From NCBI RefSeq assembly GCF_023734115.1, contig NZ_AP025737.1, positions 1,550,001-1,614,000 of the forward strand: DNA of 64,000 nt. Reading direction: 5' to 3'. The notes under the pieces were generated by a model. That model ran no database searches. It was not told the DNA's origin and saw only the letters and a program-made list of their open reading frames with translations. Source of the stretch: Herbiconiux sp. L3-i23 (lineage in GTDB: Bacteria > Actinomycetota > Actinomycetes > Actinomycetales > Microbacteriaceae). The translations under genes were made by a program, and so were the position numbers. This document shows positions 25,692 to 34,542 of this stretch, in pieces (within the stretch, counting starts at the first letter, position 1; every line of letters begins with the position of its first letter).

Positions 25692-25717
25692 GCCAGCGAA
25701 ATCAGGCCAGCGAGATC
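25690..25717. repeat. 14-bp tandem duplication at a convergent gene end
   Basis: AGGCCAGCGA(A/G)ATC is present twice head to tail (25690-25703 and 25704-25717). The second copy encodes the last codons of the ABC-F protein, so its 3' end has been duplicated just past the stop, at the junction with SURF1. Confidence 0.8.
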
Positions 25718-27300
25718 AGGTCGGCGTAGTCCTTGGTCCAAAGGTCTTCGGTGCCCTCGGGCATGATGAGCACCCGCTCGGGGTTCAGCGCCTCGACCGC
25801 GCCCTCGTCGTGGCTGACCAGGACCACGGCGCCCGAGTAGTTGGCGAGCGCGCCGAGGATCTCCTCGCGGCTCGCCGGGTCGAGGTTGTTGGTGGGTTCG
25901 TCGAGCAGCAGCACGTTCGCCTTCGAGACGACGAGCATCGCGAGCGACAGACGGGTCTTCTCGCCACCGGAGAGCACGCCGGCGGGCTTGTGGCCGTCGT
26001 CGCCGGTGAAGAGGAACGAGCCGAGCACGCGACGGGCCTCGGTCTCGGTGATGTCGGGCGAGGCCGACACCATGTTCTGCAGCACGGTGCGCTTCACGTC
26101 GAGGTTCTCATGCTCCTGCGCGTAGTAGCCGATGCGCAGCCCGTGACCCGGGTCGATGGTGCCGGTGTCGGGCTGATCGACGCCCGCGAGCATGCGGAGC
26201 AGCGTCGTCTTGCCGGCACCGTTCAGGCCGAGGATGACGACCTTCGAGCCGCGGTCGATCGCGAGGTCGACGGCGGTGAAGATCTCGAGCGACCCGTAGC
26301 TCTTGCTGAGGCCGTGCGCCATGAGCGGCGTCTTGCCGCACGGCGCCGGCTCGGGGAAGCGCAGCGCGGCGACCCGGTCGACCTGACGAACCTCGTCGAG
26401 CCCGGAGAGCATCTTCTCGGCACGGGCGACCATCTGGTGGGCCGCGGCGGCTTTCGACGCCTTGGCGCCGAAGCGGGCGGCCTGCAGCTGCAGGGCGCTC
26501 GCCTTCTTCTCGACGTTGACCCGCTCCTTGCGGCGGCGCTCCTCGTCGGCTTCGCGCTGACGCAGGTAGTTCTTCCACCCCATGTTGTAGATGTCGATGA
26601 CCTGACGGTTCGCGTCGAGGTAGAACACCTTGTTCACGGTCTCGCCGACGAGCTCGATGTCGTGGCTGATGACGATGAAGCCCCCCTGATAGTTCTTCAG
26701 GAAGTCGCGGAGCCAGACGACCGAGTCGGCGTCGAGGTGGTTGGTCGGCTCGTCGAGGATCATCGTCTCGGCATCCGAGAAGAGGATGCGGGCTAGCTCG
26801 ATGCGGCGTCGCTGACCACCCGACAGGGTGTTGAGGGGCTGGTCGAGGATGCGGTCGGGCAGGTTGAGGTTCGATGCGATCGACGCGGCTTCCGCCTCGG
26901 CCGCATAGCCGCCGAGGGCGAGGAAGCGGTCGGTGAGGTTGCCGTAGCGCTTCATCGCGGCGTCGGCGGTCTTCTGGTCGGTGCTCGACATCTCCTCGGT
27001 GGCCTTCTGCATGCCGAGGACGAGCTGCCCGAGCCCGCGGGCGTCGAGGATGCGGGTGCGCGCGAGCTGCTCGGGGTCGCCCGAGCGCGGGTCCTGCGGC
27101 AGGTAGCCGATCTCGCCCGAGCGGTTGATGACACCGGCGTTCGGCTGCGTCTCCCCCGCGAGGGTCTTCGTCAGAGTCGTCTTGCCGGCACCGTTGCGGC
27201 CGACGAGACCGACCTTGTCGCCCTTGTCGACGCGGAAGCTCACCTCGCTCATGAGCGTGCGTGCACCCACTCGGATCTCGAGATCGGAGACGGCGAGCAC
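25702..27300 (-). CDS. ABC-F family ATPase
   Basis: A 532-residue cytoplasmic protein with two ATP-binding domains and no membrane span. Domain 1 has GRNGAGKTT, LSGGQRRR and MILDEPTNHLD; domain 2 has GLNGAGKTT, LSGGEKTR and LLLDEPTNNLD. The two are joined by the charged linker (YLRQREADEERRRKERVNVE) that reaches the ribosomal P-site in this family. ABC-F proteins regulate translation or protect ribosomes from antibiotics; which role applies cannot be read here. The start is GTG 27300, with AGG about 9 nt upstream. The leader contains a short GGAGC/GCTCC hairpin (27345-27357). A TATACT hexamer on this strand (27388-27383) is a possible -10. Confidence 0.93.
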   Translation of the reverse strand: MLAVSDLEIRVGARTLMSEVSFRVDKGDKVGLVGRNGAGKTTLTKTLAGETQPNAGVINRSGEIGYLPQDPRSGDPEQLARTRILDARGLGQLVLGMQKATEEMSSTDQKTADAAMKRYGNLTDRFLALGGYAAEAEAASIASNLNLPDRILDQPLNTLSGGQRRRIELARILFSDAETMILDEPTNHLDADSVVWLRDFLKNYQGGFIVISHDIELVGETVNKVFYLDANRQVIDIYNMGWKNYLRQREADEERRRKERVNVEKKASALQLQAARFGAKASKAAAAHQMVARAEKMLSGLDEVRQVDRVAALRFPEPAPCGKTPLMAHGLSKSYGSLEIFTAVDLAIDRGSKVVILGLNGAGKTTLLRMLAGVDQPDTGTIDPGHGLRIGYYAQEHENLDVKRTVLQNMVSASPDITETEARRVLGSFLFTGDDGHKPAGVLSGGEKTRLSLAMLVVSKANVLLLDEPTNNLDPASREEILGALANYSGAVVLVSHDEGAVEALNPERVLIMPEGTEDLWTKDYADLISLA

Positions 27301-27381
27301 AGCAATACCTACGTTCTGTTCGACAGTGAGAAAGGTGTTTCCTAGGAGCTTTGCTCCACAAGCCGCAAGATGGCGGCCTTC

Positions 27382-27390
27382 TAGTATAAG
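27382..27390. promoter_or_regulatory. Shared -10 region for the ABC-F gene and bioY
   Basis: The short AT-rich stretch TAGTATAAG reads as TAGTAT or TATAAG rightward (toward bioY at 27454) and TATACT leftward (toward the ABC-F start at 27300). It is the only AT-rich spot in the 153-bp divergent gap, so two overlapping promoters are likely. Confidence 0.45.
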
Positions 27391-27453
27391 TTCCAGCGCG
27401 CGCTTCCCGGCCGCGTCCTCGCCGCCTCGGCGGCCGACCCGCGAAGGATCCTC

Positions 27454-28044
27454 ATGGCATCGAGCGTCTCCGTTCTCCGTCGTCCCGTGCTCGCCGATCG
27501 TGTGATCGCGCGCAGCCTCGTCACGGATGGGGCGCTCGTCGTCGCCGGTGCCGCGCTCACCGCGGTGCTCGCCCAGGTCGCGATCCCGCTGTGGCCGGTG
27601 CCGATCACCGGCCAGACTCTCGCGGTGCTGCTGGTCGGCGGCGCGCTGGGCATGGCCCGCGGGGCGATCGCCATGGTGCTCTACGCCATCGTCGGTGCGC
27701 TCGGAGCCCCGATCTTCAGTGACGCGAGCGCCGGATGGAGCGTGCTGCTCGGGCCGACCGGTGGCTACATCGTCGGGTTCGTGCTCGCCGCCGCACTCAC
27801 CGGGTGGCTCGCGGAGCGTGAGTGGGACCGTCGCTTCCTCGGCGGCATGGTCAGCTACCTCGCCGGCTCGGCCATCGTCTTCGCCGTCGGACTCCCCTGG
27901 CTCGGATTCACCCTCGGCCTCACCGTCGAGCAGACCCTCGTGTCAGGCCTCTACCCGTTCATCGTCGGCGGCATCGTCAAGGCCGTCGTCGCCGCGGGCC
28001 TCATCCGCGCCGGATGGTTCTTCGCCTCGCGCAAGCAGGGCTGA
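27454..28044 (+). CDS. bioY: Biotin transporter S component BioY
   Basis: A 196-residue integral membrane protein of the ECF transporter S-component family that captures biotin. Diagnostic features are six hydrophobic spans, QVAIPLWPVPITGQTLAVLL, LLGPTGGYIVGFVLAA and LPWLGFTLGLTVEQTLVSGLYPFIVGG. No ecfA or ecfT gene is adjacent, so it probably uses a shared module encoded elsewhere or works alone. The ATG has GAAGGA upstream. A near-palindrome follows at 28069-28101. Confidence 0.94.
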   Translation: MASSVSVLRRPVLADRVIARSLVTDGALVVAGAALTAVLAQVAIPLWPVPITGQTLAVLLVGGALGMARGAIAMVLYAIVGALGAPIFSDASAGWSVLLGPTGGYIVGFVLAAALTGWLAEREWDRRFLGGMVSYLAGSAIVFAVGLPWLGFTLGLTVEQTLVSGLYPFIVGGIVKAVVAAGLIRAGWFFASRKQG

Positions 28045-28068
28045 CCGCTCGACTCCGACCGCTCGCGG

Positions 28069-28101
28069 CGGGATGATGTGCACGTCGTACACATCATCCC
28101 G
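28069..28101. promoter_or_regulatory. 33-bp near-perfect palindrome upstream of the VOC gene
   Basis: Arms 28069-28080 and 28090-28101 (CGGGATGATGTG and its complement) match over 12 bp, and the central nine bases continue the symmetry with few mismatches. It lies 25 nt after bioY and ends at the GAGGAG ribosome-binding site (28101-28106) of the VOC gene. It could be a repressor operator, or a bioY terminator hairpin; no U-tract follows. Confidence 0.55.
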
Positions 28102-28112
28102 AGGAGTCTCGA

Positions 28113-28565
28113 ATGAACAAGGTCACGCCGTTCCTCTGGTTCGACGACCAGCTGCCCGAAGCGATGCGCTTCTACACGAGCGTCTTCCCCGACTCCGAGA
28201 TCCTCGACGACGACGAGTTCGGGCCGACCCGTGTGGTCCGCTTCCGGATCGCGGGTCAGGAGATCCGTGCGATGAACGCCGGCCCGCACTTCGTGCTGAA
28301 CGAGGCGTTCTCGCTCTTCGTCGACTGCGCTGATCAAGCCGAGGTCGACCGCTACTGGGACGCGCTGCTCGAGGGCGGCGGCGAGGAGAGCCAGTGCGGC
28401 TGGCTGAAGGACCGCTTCGGCGTGTCCTGGCAGATTGTCCCCCGACGCCTGATGGAGCTCCAGACCGACCCCGATCCGGGTCGCGCCCGCCGGGCGATGG
28501 AGGCGATGCTGACGATGCGGAAGATCGACATCGCCGCCCTGGAACGCGCCGCCGACGCCGCCTGA
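28113..28565 (+). CDS. PhnB-like VOC superfamily protein
   Basis: A 150-residue protein of the vicinal-oxygen-chelate fold, PhnB/3-demethylubiquinone-like group. Signature segments are VTPFLWFDDQLPEAMRFYTS at the start, AMNAGPHFVLNEAFSLFVDC in the middle and CGWLKDRFGVSWQIVPRRL near residue 97. No catalytic role can be assigned; proteins of this group include metal-independent relatives and resistance-like proteins. GAGGAG lies 6 nt before the ATG. The stop codon is inside palindrome family 1 copy 3. Confidence 0.88.
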   Translation: MNKVTPFLWFDDQLPEAMRFYTSVFPDSEILDDDEFGPTRVVRFRIAGQEIRAMNAGPHFVLNEAFSLFVDCADQAEVDRYWDALLEGGGEESQCGWLKDRFGVSWQIVPRRLMELQTDPDPGRARRAMEAMLTMRKIDIAALERAADAA

Positions 28566-28621
28566 CTCGCCCACTTCACCCCGTTGTCAGCGCCCAGGAC
28601 GGGGTGAAGTCGGCAAGTCAG
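28562..28621. repeat. Palindrome family 1, copy 3 (solitary)
   Basis: Arms 28562-28584 and 28599-28621 match copies 1 and 2, with two mismatches in the 23-bp stem. As in copy 2, the left arm contains the TGA (28563-28565) of the preceding gene. No endonuclease-like gene is next to this copy. Confidence 0.88.
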
Positions 28622-28642
28622 CGCCGCCCCTACGACGAAAGG

Positions 28643-28971
28643 TCAGATCGCGAAGCCGATGGCGCGCATCATCTCGCGGCCGTCGTCGGTGATCTTCTCG
28701 GGGCCCCACGGCGGCATCCACACCCAGTTGATGCGGAACCGCTCGGCGTGACCGTCGAGGGCGACCGCGGTCTCCTCCTCGATCACGTCGGTGAGTGGGC
28801 AGCCGGCCGAGGTGAGGGTCATCGAGATGATGAGCGCGTCGTTCTCGGTGTCCCACGCCAGGTCGTAGATGAGCCCGAGGTCGACGATGTTGACACCGAG
28901 CTCGGGGTCGACGACGTCCTTCAGCGCCTCCGAGATCTCGGAGTAGCGCTCGTCGCTCAGCGAGACCGACA

Positions 28972-28972
<1 letters not shown>
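28643..28972 (-). CDS. sufT: SUF-associated MIP18/DUF59 protein
   Basis: A 109-residue protein of the MIP18 (DUF59) family that helps mature iron-sulfur proteins. It carries DVVDPELGVNIVDLGLIYDL, TLTSAGCPLTDVI with the conserved cysteine, and VWMPPWGPEKITDDGREMM. It is last in the suf operon, and its ATG overlaps the sufC stop by 1 nt. The same family includes PaaD, but the operon context supports SufT. Confidence 0.93.
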
Positions 28973-29730
<758 letters not shown>

Positions 29731-29773
29731 CGGTTGGTCCTTCTGGCGTTGCGGAAGACGTTGGTGGCGACGC

Positions 29774-30103
29774 TCAGGCGTCGACGGGCTTCGGGGTGGG
29801 ATCGATCCAGATGTCGCCGTCGATGATCTCGACGCCGAACACGGGGACCGGTTCGTAGGCGGGCAGGGTGAGCGGCTTGCCCGTGGTCAGCTCGAACTTC
29901 GAGCCGTGGGCCCAGCACTCCAAGGTGTCGTCCTCGACGAAGCCCTCGGAGAGCGAGATGTCGCCATGCGTGCAGGTGTCGCCGATGGCGTGCACCTCAC
30001 CGGCGCTGTCGCGGACCACGGCGATCGCGATGCCCTCGACGACGACCTTCTTCGCCGATTCGACGGAGATGTCGGACTCGGGCCCGATGTTGACCGCCGC
30101 CAT
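29774..30103 (-). CDS. Rieske [2Fe-2S] ferredoxin of the SUF operon
   Basis: A 109-residue non-heme-oxygenase-type Rieske ferredoxin. The cluster ligands are CTH and CWAH separated by 16 residues, the C-x-H...C-x2-H pattern. No transmembrane anchor is present, so it is soluble. The gene lies inside the suf operon; its ATG overlaps the sufD stop by 1 nt. Its likely role is electron transfer during cluster assembly or as an early cluster acceptor, which is inferred from position only. Confidence 0.93.
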   Translation of the reverse strand: MAAVNIGPESDISVESAKKVVVEGIAIAVVRDSAGEVHAIGDTCTHGDISLSEGFVEDDTLECWAHGSKFELTTGKPLTLPAYEPVPVFGVEIIDGDIWIDPTPKPVDA

Positions 30104-31332
30104 CAGCGTCCGCCTTCCAGTTCGGCCTCGATGGCCGCGTGCAGACGCTCTTCGAGCGGTGCGTAGCCGATCTTCTGCACGATCTCGGCGAGGAAGCCGC
30201 GCACGACGAGGCGGCGAGCGAGCTCCTCGGGGATGCCGCGCGAGCGCAGGTAGAACAGCTGCTCGTCGTCGAAACGGCCAGTGGCGCTCGCGTGGCCGGC
30301 ACCCAGGATGTCGCCGGTCTCGATCTCGAGATTCGGGATGCTGTCGGCGCGGGTGCCGTCGGTGAGCACGAGGTTGCGGTTCTGCTCGTAGCTGTCGGTG
30401 CCGCTCGCGTCGGGTCCGATGAGCACGTCGCCGATCCAGACCGAGCGGGCACCGTCACCCTGCAGAGCACCCTTGTAGTTGACGCGACCACGGGTGTTCG
30501 CCGCCTTGTGGAACAGGAAGACCTGCTGCTCGAGGTGCTGGTGCGCGTCGGAGAAGTAGACGCCGAGCAGCTCGCCGTCGGCTCCCGACTCGGCCAGCGT
30601 CACCGCCGGGTTGACGCGCACGATGGCGCCGCCCAGTGAGACCACGACGTGCTTGAACTGCGCGTCGCGACCGACCCGCGCGAAGTGGGTTGCGAGGTAC
30701 TTGGCGTCGTCGTCGAAGTCCTGCACTGTCACAACGGTGAGCTTGGCTCCGTCGCCGATCAGGATCTCGACGTTCTCACTGAGCACCGCGGACCCGGCGT
30801 TGTCGAGCACCACGACGCCGTTGCTGAACGGCTTCGCCTCGATGATCGTGTGCGCGGCACGCGGCGCCTGGCCGAATGCCGAGCGGGCGATGCGCACCTC
30901 GCGGTGCTCCTCGCCGCCCACCGTGATGGCGAGAGCCTCGCCGAAGGTAGACCACGCGTTCGCGGAGGCGCGCTCCTCGGGGATGCCGGCGAGACCGATC
31001 CGCTCGTCGGTGCGCGGCACCCACGAGACGTCGACGTCGGCGACCGCGTCGGAGGCGATCTCGTAGCGCGAGCCGTCGAGGTCGCCCGCGATCAGCTCGG
31101 CGAGCCTGTCGACGGGGGTGAGCTTCCAGCTGGCCTCGCGTCCGGTGACCTCGGGGAAGTCGGAGACCTCGGCCGACGCGAAGCGCTCGTTGCGTGTCTG
31201 GACCGGTACGGTGCCGTGCCCGCTCGTCGCGTCGGCGATGATGGCGGGCCGCGTCCCGGTGCCGGTGACCTCTTCGACGGTCTCGCCCTCGGGGGTCGAC
31301 AGGGTGGTGATTTCGGTGGTGCCGTCAGTCAT
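30103..31332 (-). CDS. sufD: Fe-S cluster assembly protein SufD
   Basis: A 409-residue scaffold subunit that forms SufB-SufC-SufD. The beta-helix core is recognisable (IEAKPFSNGVVVLDNAGSA, VVSLGGAIVRVNPAVTLAE), followed by the C-terminal helical part with GRFDDEQLFYLRSRGIPEE and ARRLVVRGFLAEIVQKI. It lacks the SufB-specific cysteine region, as expected. Its ATG lies 3 nt after the sufB stop. Confidence 0.95.
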   Translation of the reverse strand: MTDGTTEITTLSTPEGETVEEVTGTGTRPAIIADATSGHGTVPVQTRNERFASAEVSDFPEVTGREASWKLTPVDRLAELIAGDLDGSRYEIASDAVADVDVSWVPRTDERIGLAGIPEERASANAWSTFGEALAITVGGEEHREVRIARSAFGQAPRAAHTIIEAKPFSNGVVVLDNAGSAVLSENVEILIGDGAKLTVVTVQDFDDDAKYLATHFARVGRDAQFKHVVVSLGGAIVRVNPAVTLAESGADGELLGVYFSDAHQHLEQQVFLFHKAANTRGRVNYKGALQGDGARSVWIGDVLIGPDASGTDSYEQNRNLVLTDGTRADSIPNLEIETGDILGAGHASATGRFDDEQLFYLRSRGIPEELARRLVVRGFLAEIVQKIGYAPLEERLHAAIEAELEGGR

Positions 31333-31335
31333 GAC

Positions 31336-32754
31336 TCAGCCGACGCTGCCTTCCATGCCCATCTCGATGAGCTTGTTGAGTTCGAGTGCGTACTCCATGG
31401 GGAGTTCGCGGGCGATCGGCTCGATGAAGCCGCGCACGATCATCGCCATCGCCTCGTCCTCGGGCAGGCCGCGCGACATGAGGTAGAACAGCTGCTCCTC
31501 GCTGACCTTCGAGACCGTCGCCTCGTGACCGAGCTGCACGTCGTCGACGCGGATGTCGATCGCCGGGTAGGTGTCGGAGCGGGAGATGGTGTCGACGAGC
31601 AGCGCGTCGCAGCGCACCGTGTTCGCCGAGTGGTGAGCGGCCGGGTCGACGCGCACCTCACCGCGGTAGCCGGCGCGGCCACCGCCGCGGGCGATCGACT
31701 TCGACACGATGGAGCTCTGCGTGTAGGGCGCCATGTGGATCATCTTCGCGCCGGCGTCCTGGTGCTGGCCGGGGCCCGCGAACGCGACGGAGAGGGTCTC
31801 GCCCTTGGCGTGCTCGCCCGCGAGGTAGATGGACGGGTACTTCATCGTCACCTTGGAGCCGATGTTGCCGTCGATCCACTCCATCGTCGCGCCCTCGTGC
31901 GCGATCGCGCGCTTGGTGACGAGGTTGTAGACGTTGTTCGACCAGTTCTGGATGGTCGTGTACCGAACGCGGGCGTTCTTCTTGACGATGATCTCGACGA
32001 CCGCGGAGTGCAGCGAGTCGCTCTTGTAGATCGGCGCGGTGCAGCCCTCGATGTAGTGCACGTAGCTGCCCTCGTCGGCGATGATCAGCGTGCGCTCGAA
32101 CTGGCCCATGTTCTCGGTGTTGATGCGGAAGTAGGCCTGCAGCGGGATCTCGACGTGCACGCCCTTGGGCACGTACACGAACGAGCCGCCCGACCACACC
32201 GCGGTGTTCAACGCCGCGAACTTGTTGTCGCCCGAGGGGATGACGGTGCCGAAGTACTCCTTGAACAGCTCGGGGTGCTCACGGAGGGCGGTGTCGGTGT
32301 CGAGGAAGATGACGCCCTGCTGCTCGAGATCCTCACGGATCTGGTGGTAGACGACCTCGGACTCGTACTGGGCGGCGACCCCGGCGACGAGGCGCTGACG
32401 CTCGGCCTCGGGGATGCCGAGCTTCTCGTACGTGTTGCGGATGTCCTCGGGAAGGTCTTCCCAGGTCTGCGCCTGCTTCTCGGTGGAGCGCACGAAGTAC
32501 TTGATGTTCTCGAAGTCGATGTCGCTGAGGTCGGCGCCCCAGGTCGGCATCGGCTTGCGCTCGAACATGGTGAGCGCTTTGAGACGGTTCTTGCGCATCC
32601 ACTCGGGCTCGTTCTTGAGCGAGGAGATGTCGGTGACGACCTCGGGTGAGAGGCCGCGCCTCGCGGAGGCTCCCGCCGCGTCGGAGTCGGACCAGCCGAA
32701 TTCGTACTGGCCGAGGCTCTCGAGCTCGGGACGGTCGATCAGAACGTCTGACAT
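31336..32754 (-). CDS. sufB: Fe-S cluster scaffold protein SufB
   Basis: A 472-residue scaffold on which the new cluster forms. Diagnostic segments are [15 protein letters not shown] near the start, [33 protein letters not shown] with the conserved cysteine, and the C-terminal [24 protein letters not shown] 32754 is chosen (AAAGG upstream) over the longer frame, whose extra 32 residues are not SufB-like. It is first in the operon; no sufR regulator lies upstream. A TAGAAT hexamer at 32939-32934 is a candidate -10, leaving a leader of about 170 nt. Confidence 0.97.
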   Translation of the reverse strand: MSDVLIDRPELESLGQYEFGWSDSDAAGASARRGLSPEVVTDISSLKNEPEWMRKNRLKALTMFERKPMPTWGADLSDIDFENIKYFVRSTEKQAQTWEDLPEDIRNTYEKLGIPEAERQRLVAGVAAQYESEVVYHQIREDLEQQGVIFLDTDTALREHPELFKEYFGTVIPSGDNKFAALNTAVWSGGSFVYVPKGVHVEIPLQAYFRINTENMGQFERTLIIADEGSYVHYIEGCTAPIYKSDSLHSAVVEIIVKKNARVRYTTIQNWSNNVYNLVTKRAIAHEGATMEWIDGNIGSKVTMKYPSIYLAGEHAKGETLSVAFAGPGQHQDAGAKMIHMAPYTQSSIVSKSIARGGGRAGYRGEVRVDPAAHHSANTVRCDALLVDTISRSDTYPAIDIRVDDVQLGHEATVSKVSEEQLFYLMSRGLPEDEAMAMIVRGFIEPIARELPMEYALELNKLIEMGMEGSVG

Positions 32755-32933
32755 GAGCACCTTTCTTGGGGTGGGCTCCACTTCTAAGGCCAACCGACGG
32801 GCAGGCCCGCGCATTCCGTGCCGCGGGTTTCTCTGAGGAGAGGTGCGCATCGCGGGTCACGGACGCCGCGGATGCACTTCCTGCCCTCGTCGTCGATCGG
32901 CGGATTGCGAGCTTGCGCCCGCATCAGCCCTTC

Positions 32934-32939
32934 ATTCTA
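32934..32939 (-). promoter_or_regulatory. Candidate -10 element of the suf operon
   Basis: TAGAAT on the minus strand, about 180 nt upstream of sufB. No -35 match at the expected spacing. Confidence 0.35.
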
Positions 32940-33079
32940 CGTGAGTGGACCGCGGTTGCGCCCGTGAGTATCGTCCGTGCGCGCCGACGCCTCCGAGGCG
33001 ATTCGTCGGCGGCGATTGGTCGGCGGCGATGCAGGGCTCACCCCGCGGTCGCCGGAGCCGGGCTGCGCCGACGCGCGTT

Positions 33080-33085
33080 TAGACT
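33080..33085 (+). promoter_or_regulatory. Candidate -10 element of ctaA
   Basis: TAGACT, the hexamer also seen before treS, sodA and uvrA, lies 106 nt before the ctaA start, giving a leader of roughly 100 nt. Confidence 0.45.
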
Positions 33086-33191
33086 GATCGCGCATCCAGC
33101 CGGGCAGCAGGCGACCGCGCGCGGCGATGCGACCGGGCGTCGATCCCGGCTCCCCCGGCTCCTCCGGAGCTGCTCCGCGCGAAAGGCGACC

Positions 33192-34166
33192 GTGTCCGCA
33201 CCCATCCCCGGTTCATCGCAGCCGACGCTGCGCGAGCGGCTGATGCCCGCCACGATCACGCGCTGGACCCGGGGACTCGCCTGGGCGACGCTCGTCGCCC
33301 AGATCGGAATCGTCGGCACCGGCGGCGCGGTCCGTCTCACCGGCTCGGGGCTCGGCTGCCCCACGTGGCCCCGCTGCACCGAGGACTCGTTCGTGAACGT
33401 GCCCGAGATGGGCATCCACGGGGTCATCGAGTTCGGCAACCGACTGCTCACCTTCGTGCTCGTCGCCATCGCGATCCTCACCTTCCTCTCGGTGATCCGC
33501 ACGCGTGCCACGGGGCGGGGACTGGTGCTGCCCGCGTTCCTCGTGGGCCTGTACATCCCGATCCAGGCGGTCATCGGCGGCATCACGGTGTGGACGGGGC
33601 TCAACCCGTACATCGTCGGCGCCCACTTCCTCGCGTCGATCGTGATCGTCGTGTTCTCGGCCTGGTACGTGTGGCGGGTCTATTTCGACCGCCGAGACCG
33701 GGTCGACACGGCGGCGACCTGGCTGCGAGTCGTCGGCTGGTTCGCGGCAGCCGCCACCGCGGTCACGCTGGTGATCGGGGTGCTGACCACGGGTTCCGGA
33801 CCGCATGCCGGCGACGCCGGTGCCGCACGCAACGGCCTCGACTCCGAGTTCCTGCAGCACGTGCACAGCTGGCCGGCCTACGCCCTCCTCGCCCTGACGG
33901 TGCTCGTCGTCGCGAGCGCCTACCGGCTGAAGAAGCCGCTCATCCTGCGGTTCTCGACGCTGATGCTCGGCACTCTGCTCGCGCAGATCGCCGTCGGCGT
34001 CGCCCAGGCGCGGCTCGGACTCCCGGAGATCCTCGTCGGCATCCACATGGTCATCTCCTGCATGGTTGCGGCGGCGATGACCGCGACGGTGCTGTCGATG
34101 CGGCAGCCCTCCCCCGGCGCTGTGACCGTCGAGGACCAGTCGCTCGAGGCCGCCCACGTCGACTGA
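33192..34166 (+). CDS. ctaA: Heme A synthase
   Basis: A 324-residue membrane enzyme that oxidises heme O to heme A for cytochrome oxidase. Eight hydrophobic spans are visible. The external Cys pair is in GLGCPTWPRC (C-P-T-W-P-R-C), as in Bacillus CtaA. Heme-ligand histidines are expected in GIHGVIEFGNRL, GAHFLAS, LQHVHSWPAY and VGIHMVISC. The GTG at 33192 is chosen for its AAAGG and family length; ATG 33243 is an alternative. It converges on ctaB across a 376-bp region filled by a repeat array. Confidence 0.94.
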   Translation: MSAPIPGSSQPTLRERLMPATITRWTRGLAWATLVAQIGIVGTGGAVRLTGSGLGCPTWPRCTEDSFVNVPEMGIHGVIEFGNRLLTFVLVAIAILTFLSVIRTRATGRGLVLPAFLVGLYIPIQAVIGGITVWTGLNPYIVGAHFLASIVIVVFSAWYVWRVYFDRRDRVDTAATWLRVVGWFAAAATAVTLVIGVLTTGSGPHAGDAGAARNGLDSEFLQHVHSWPAYALLALTVLVVASAYRLKKPLILRFSTLMLGTLLAQIAVGVAQARLGLPEILVGIHMVISCMVAAAMTATVLSMRQPSPGAVTVEDQSLEAAHVD

Positions 34167-34256
34167 GCGCGTCCCGGCGATCGTCGTGAGCACTGCGAAG
34201 TAGATTTCGCGCTCCTGAGCTCGAAGTCACGATCGCGTGAGTTCCGGTGCCGCCGT

Positions 34257-34505
34257 GTGCACGGATCAGGATGGTCGTCGCGACACGCCGCATGTCCGGA
34301 CCCAATCGGTCCTGATCCGTGGCGCATCTCCTGATTCGTGCACAATCTCCTGATTCGTGCACCCGGTGGTGGCGCTGGTCCGGTCTGCGGGCCGGGAGTG
34401 TGCACGGATCAGGACGATCGTCGCGACACGCCGAGCTCCGCGACCTGATCAGTCCTGATCTGTGCCGGATGTCCTGATCCATGCACGAACTCCTGATCCG
34501 TGCAC
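34257..34505. repeat. Two-copy array of 19-nt-period boxes between ctaA and ctaB
   Basis: Two units, 143 bp apart, each begin with the box GTGCACGGATCAGGA (34257 and 34400) and the shared segment TCGTCGCGACACGCCG. Exactly 53 bp after each first box comes the inverse box TCCTGATCCGTGCAC, present three times at an exact 19-nt period (34310, 34329, 34348 and 34453, 34472, 34491), with base changes at a few positions. The repeats occupy most of the 376-bp gap (34167-34542) between the convergent ctaA and ctaB genes. No open reading frame is supported there. Confidence 0.93.
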
Positions 34506-34542
34506 ACCGCCGGGGCGGCCGGGGTGGGCGGAGCAGCCCGGG

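Larger units (their letters stand above)
32755..33191. other. 437-bp divergent intergenic region between sufB and ctaA
   Basis: No convincing gene is present. It holds a leftward -10 candidate (32934-32939), a rightward -10 candidate (33080-33085) and long apparent leaders for both neighbours. No repeat, Fur-like or SufR-like palindrome was recognised. Confidence 0.5.

Noticed and set aside
27345-27357. Attenuator or riboswitch in the ABC-F leader
   Set aside because: Only one 5-bp hairpin is visible and no upstream peptide or competing stem could be found.
32755-33191. SufR or Fur operator in the suf promoter region
   Set aside because: No convincing palindrome was seen in the 437-bp gap.
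34257-34505. CRISPR-like array between ctaA and ctaB
   Set aside because: Boxes are 15 nt with 4-nt gaps, which are too short for spacers; both box orientations occur and no cas gene is present.
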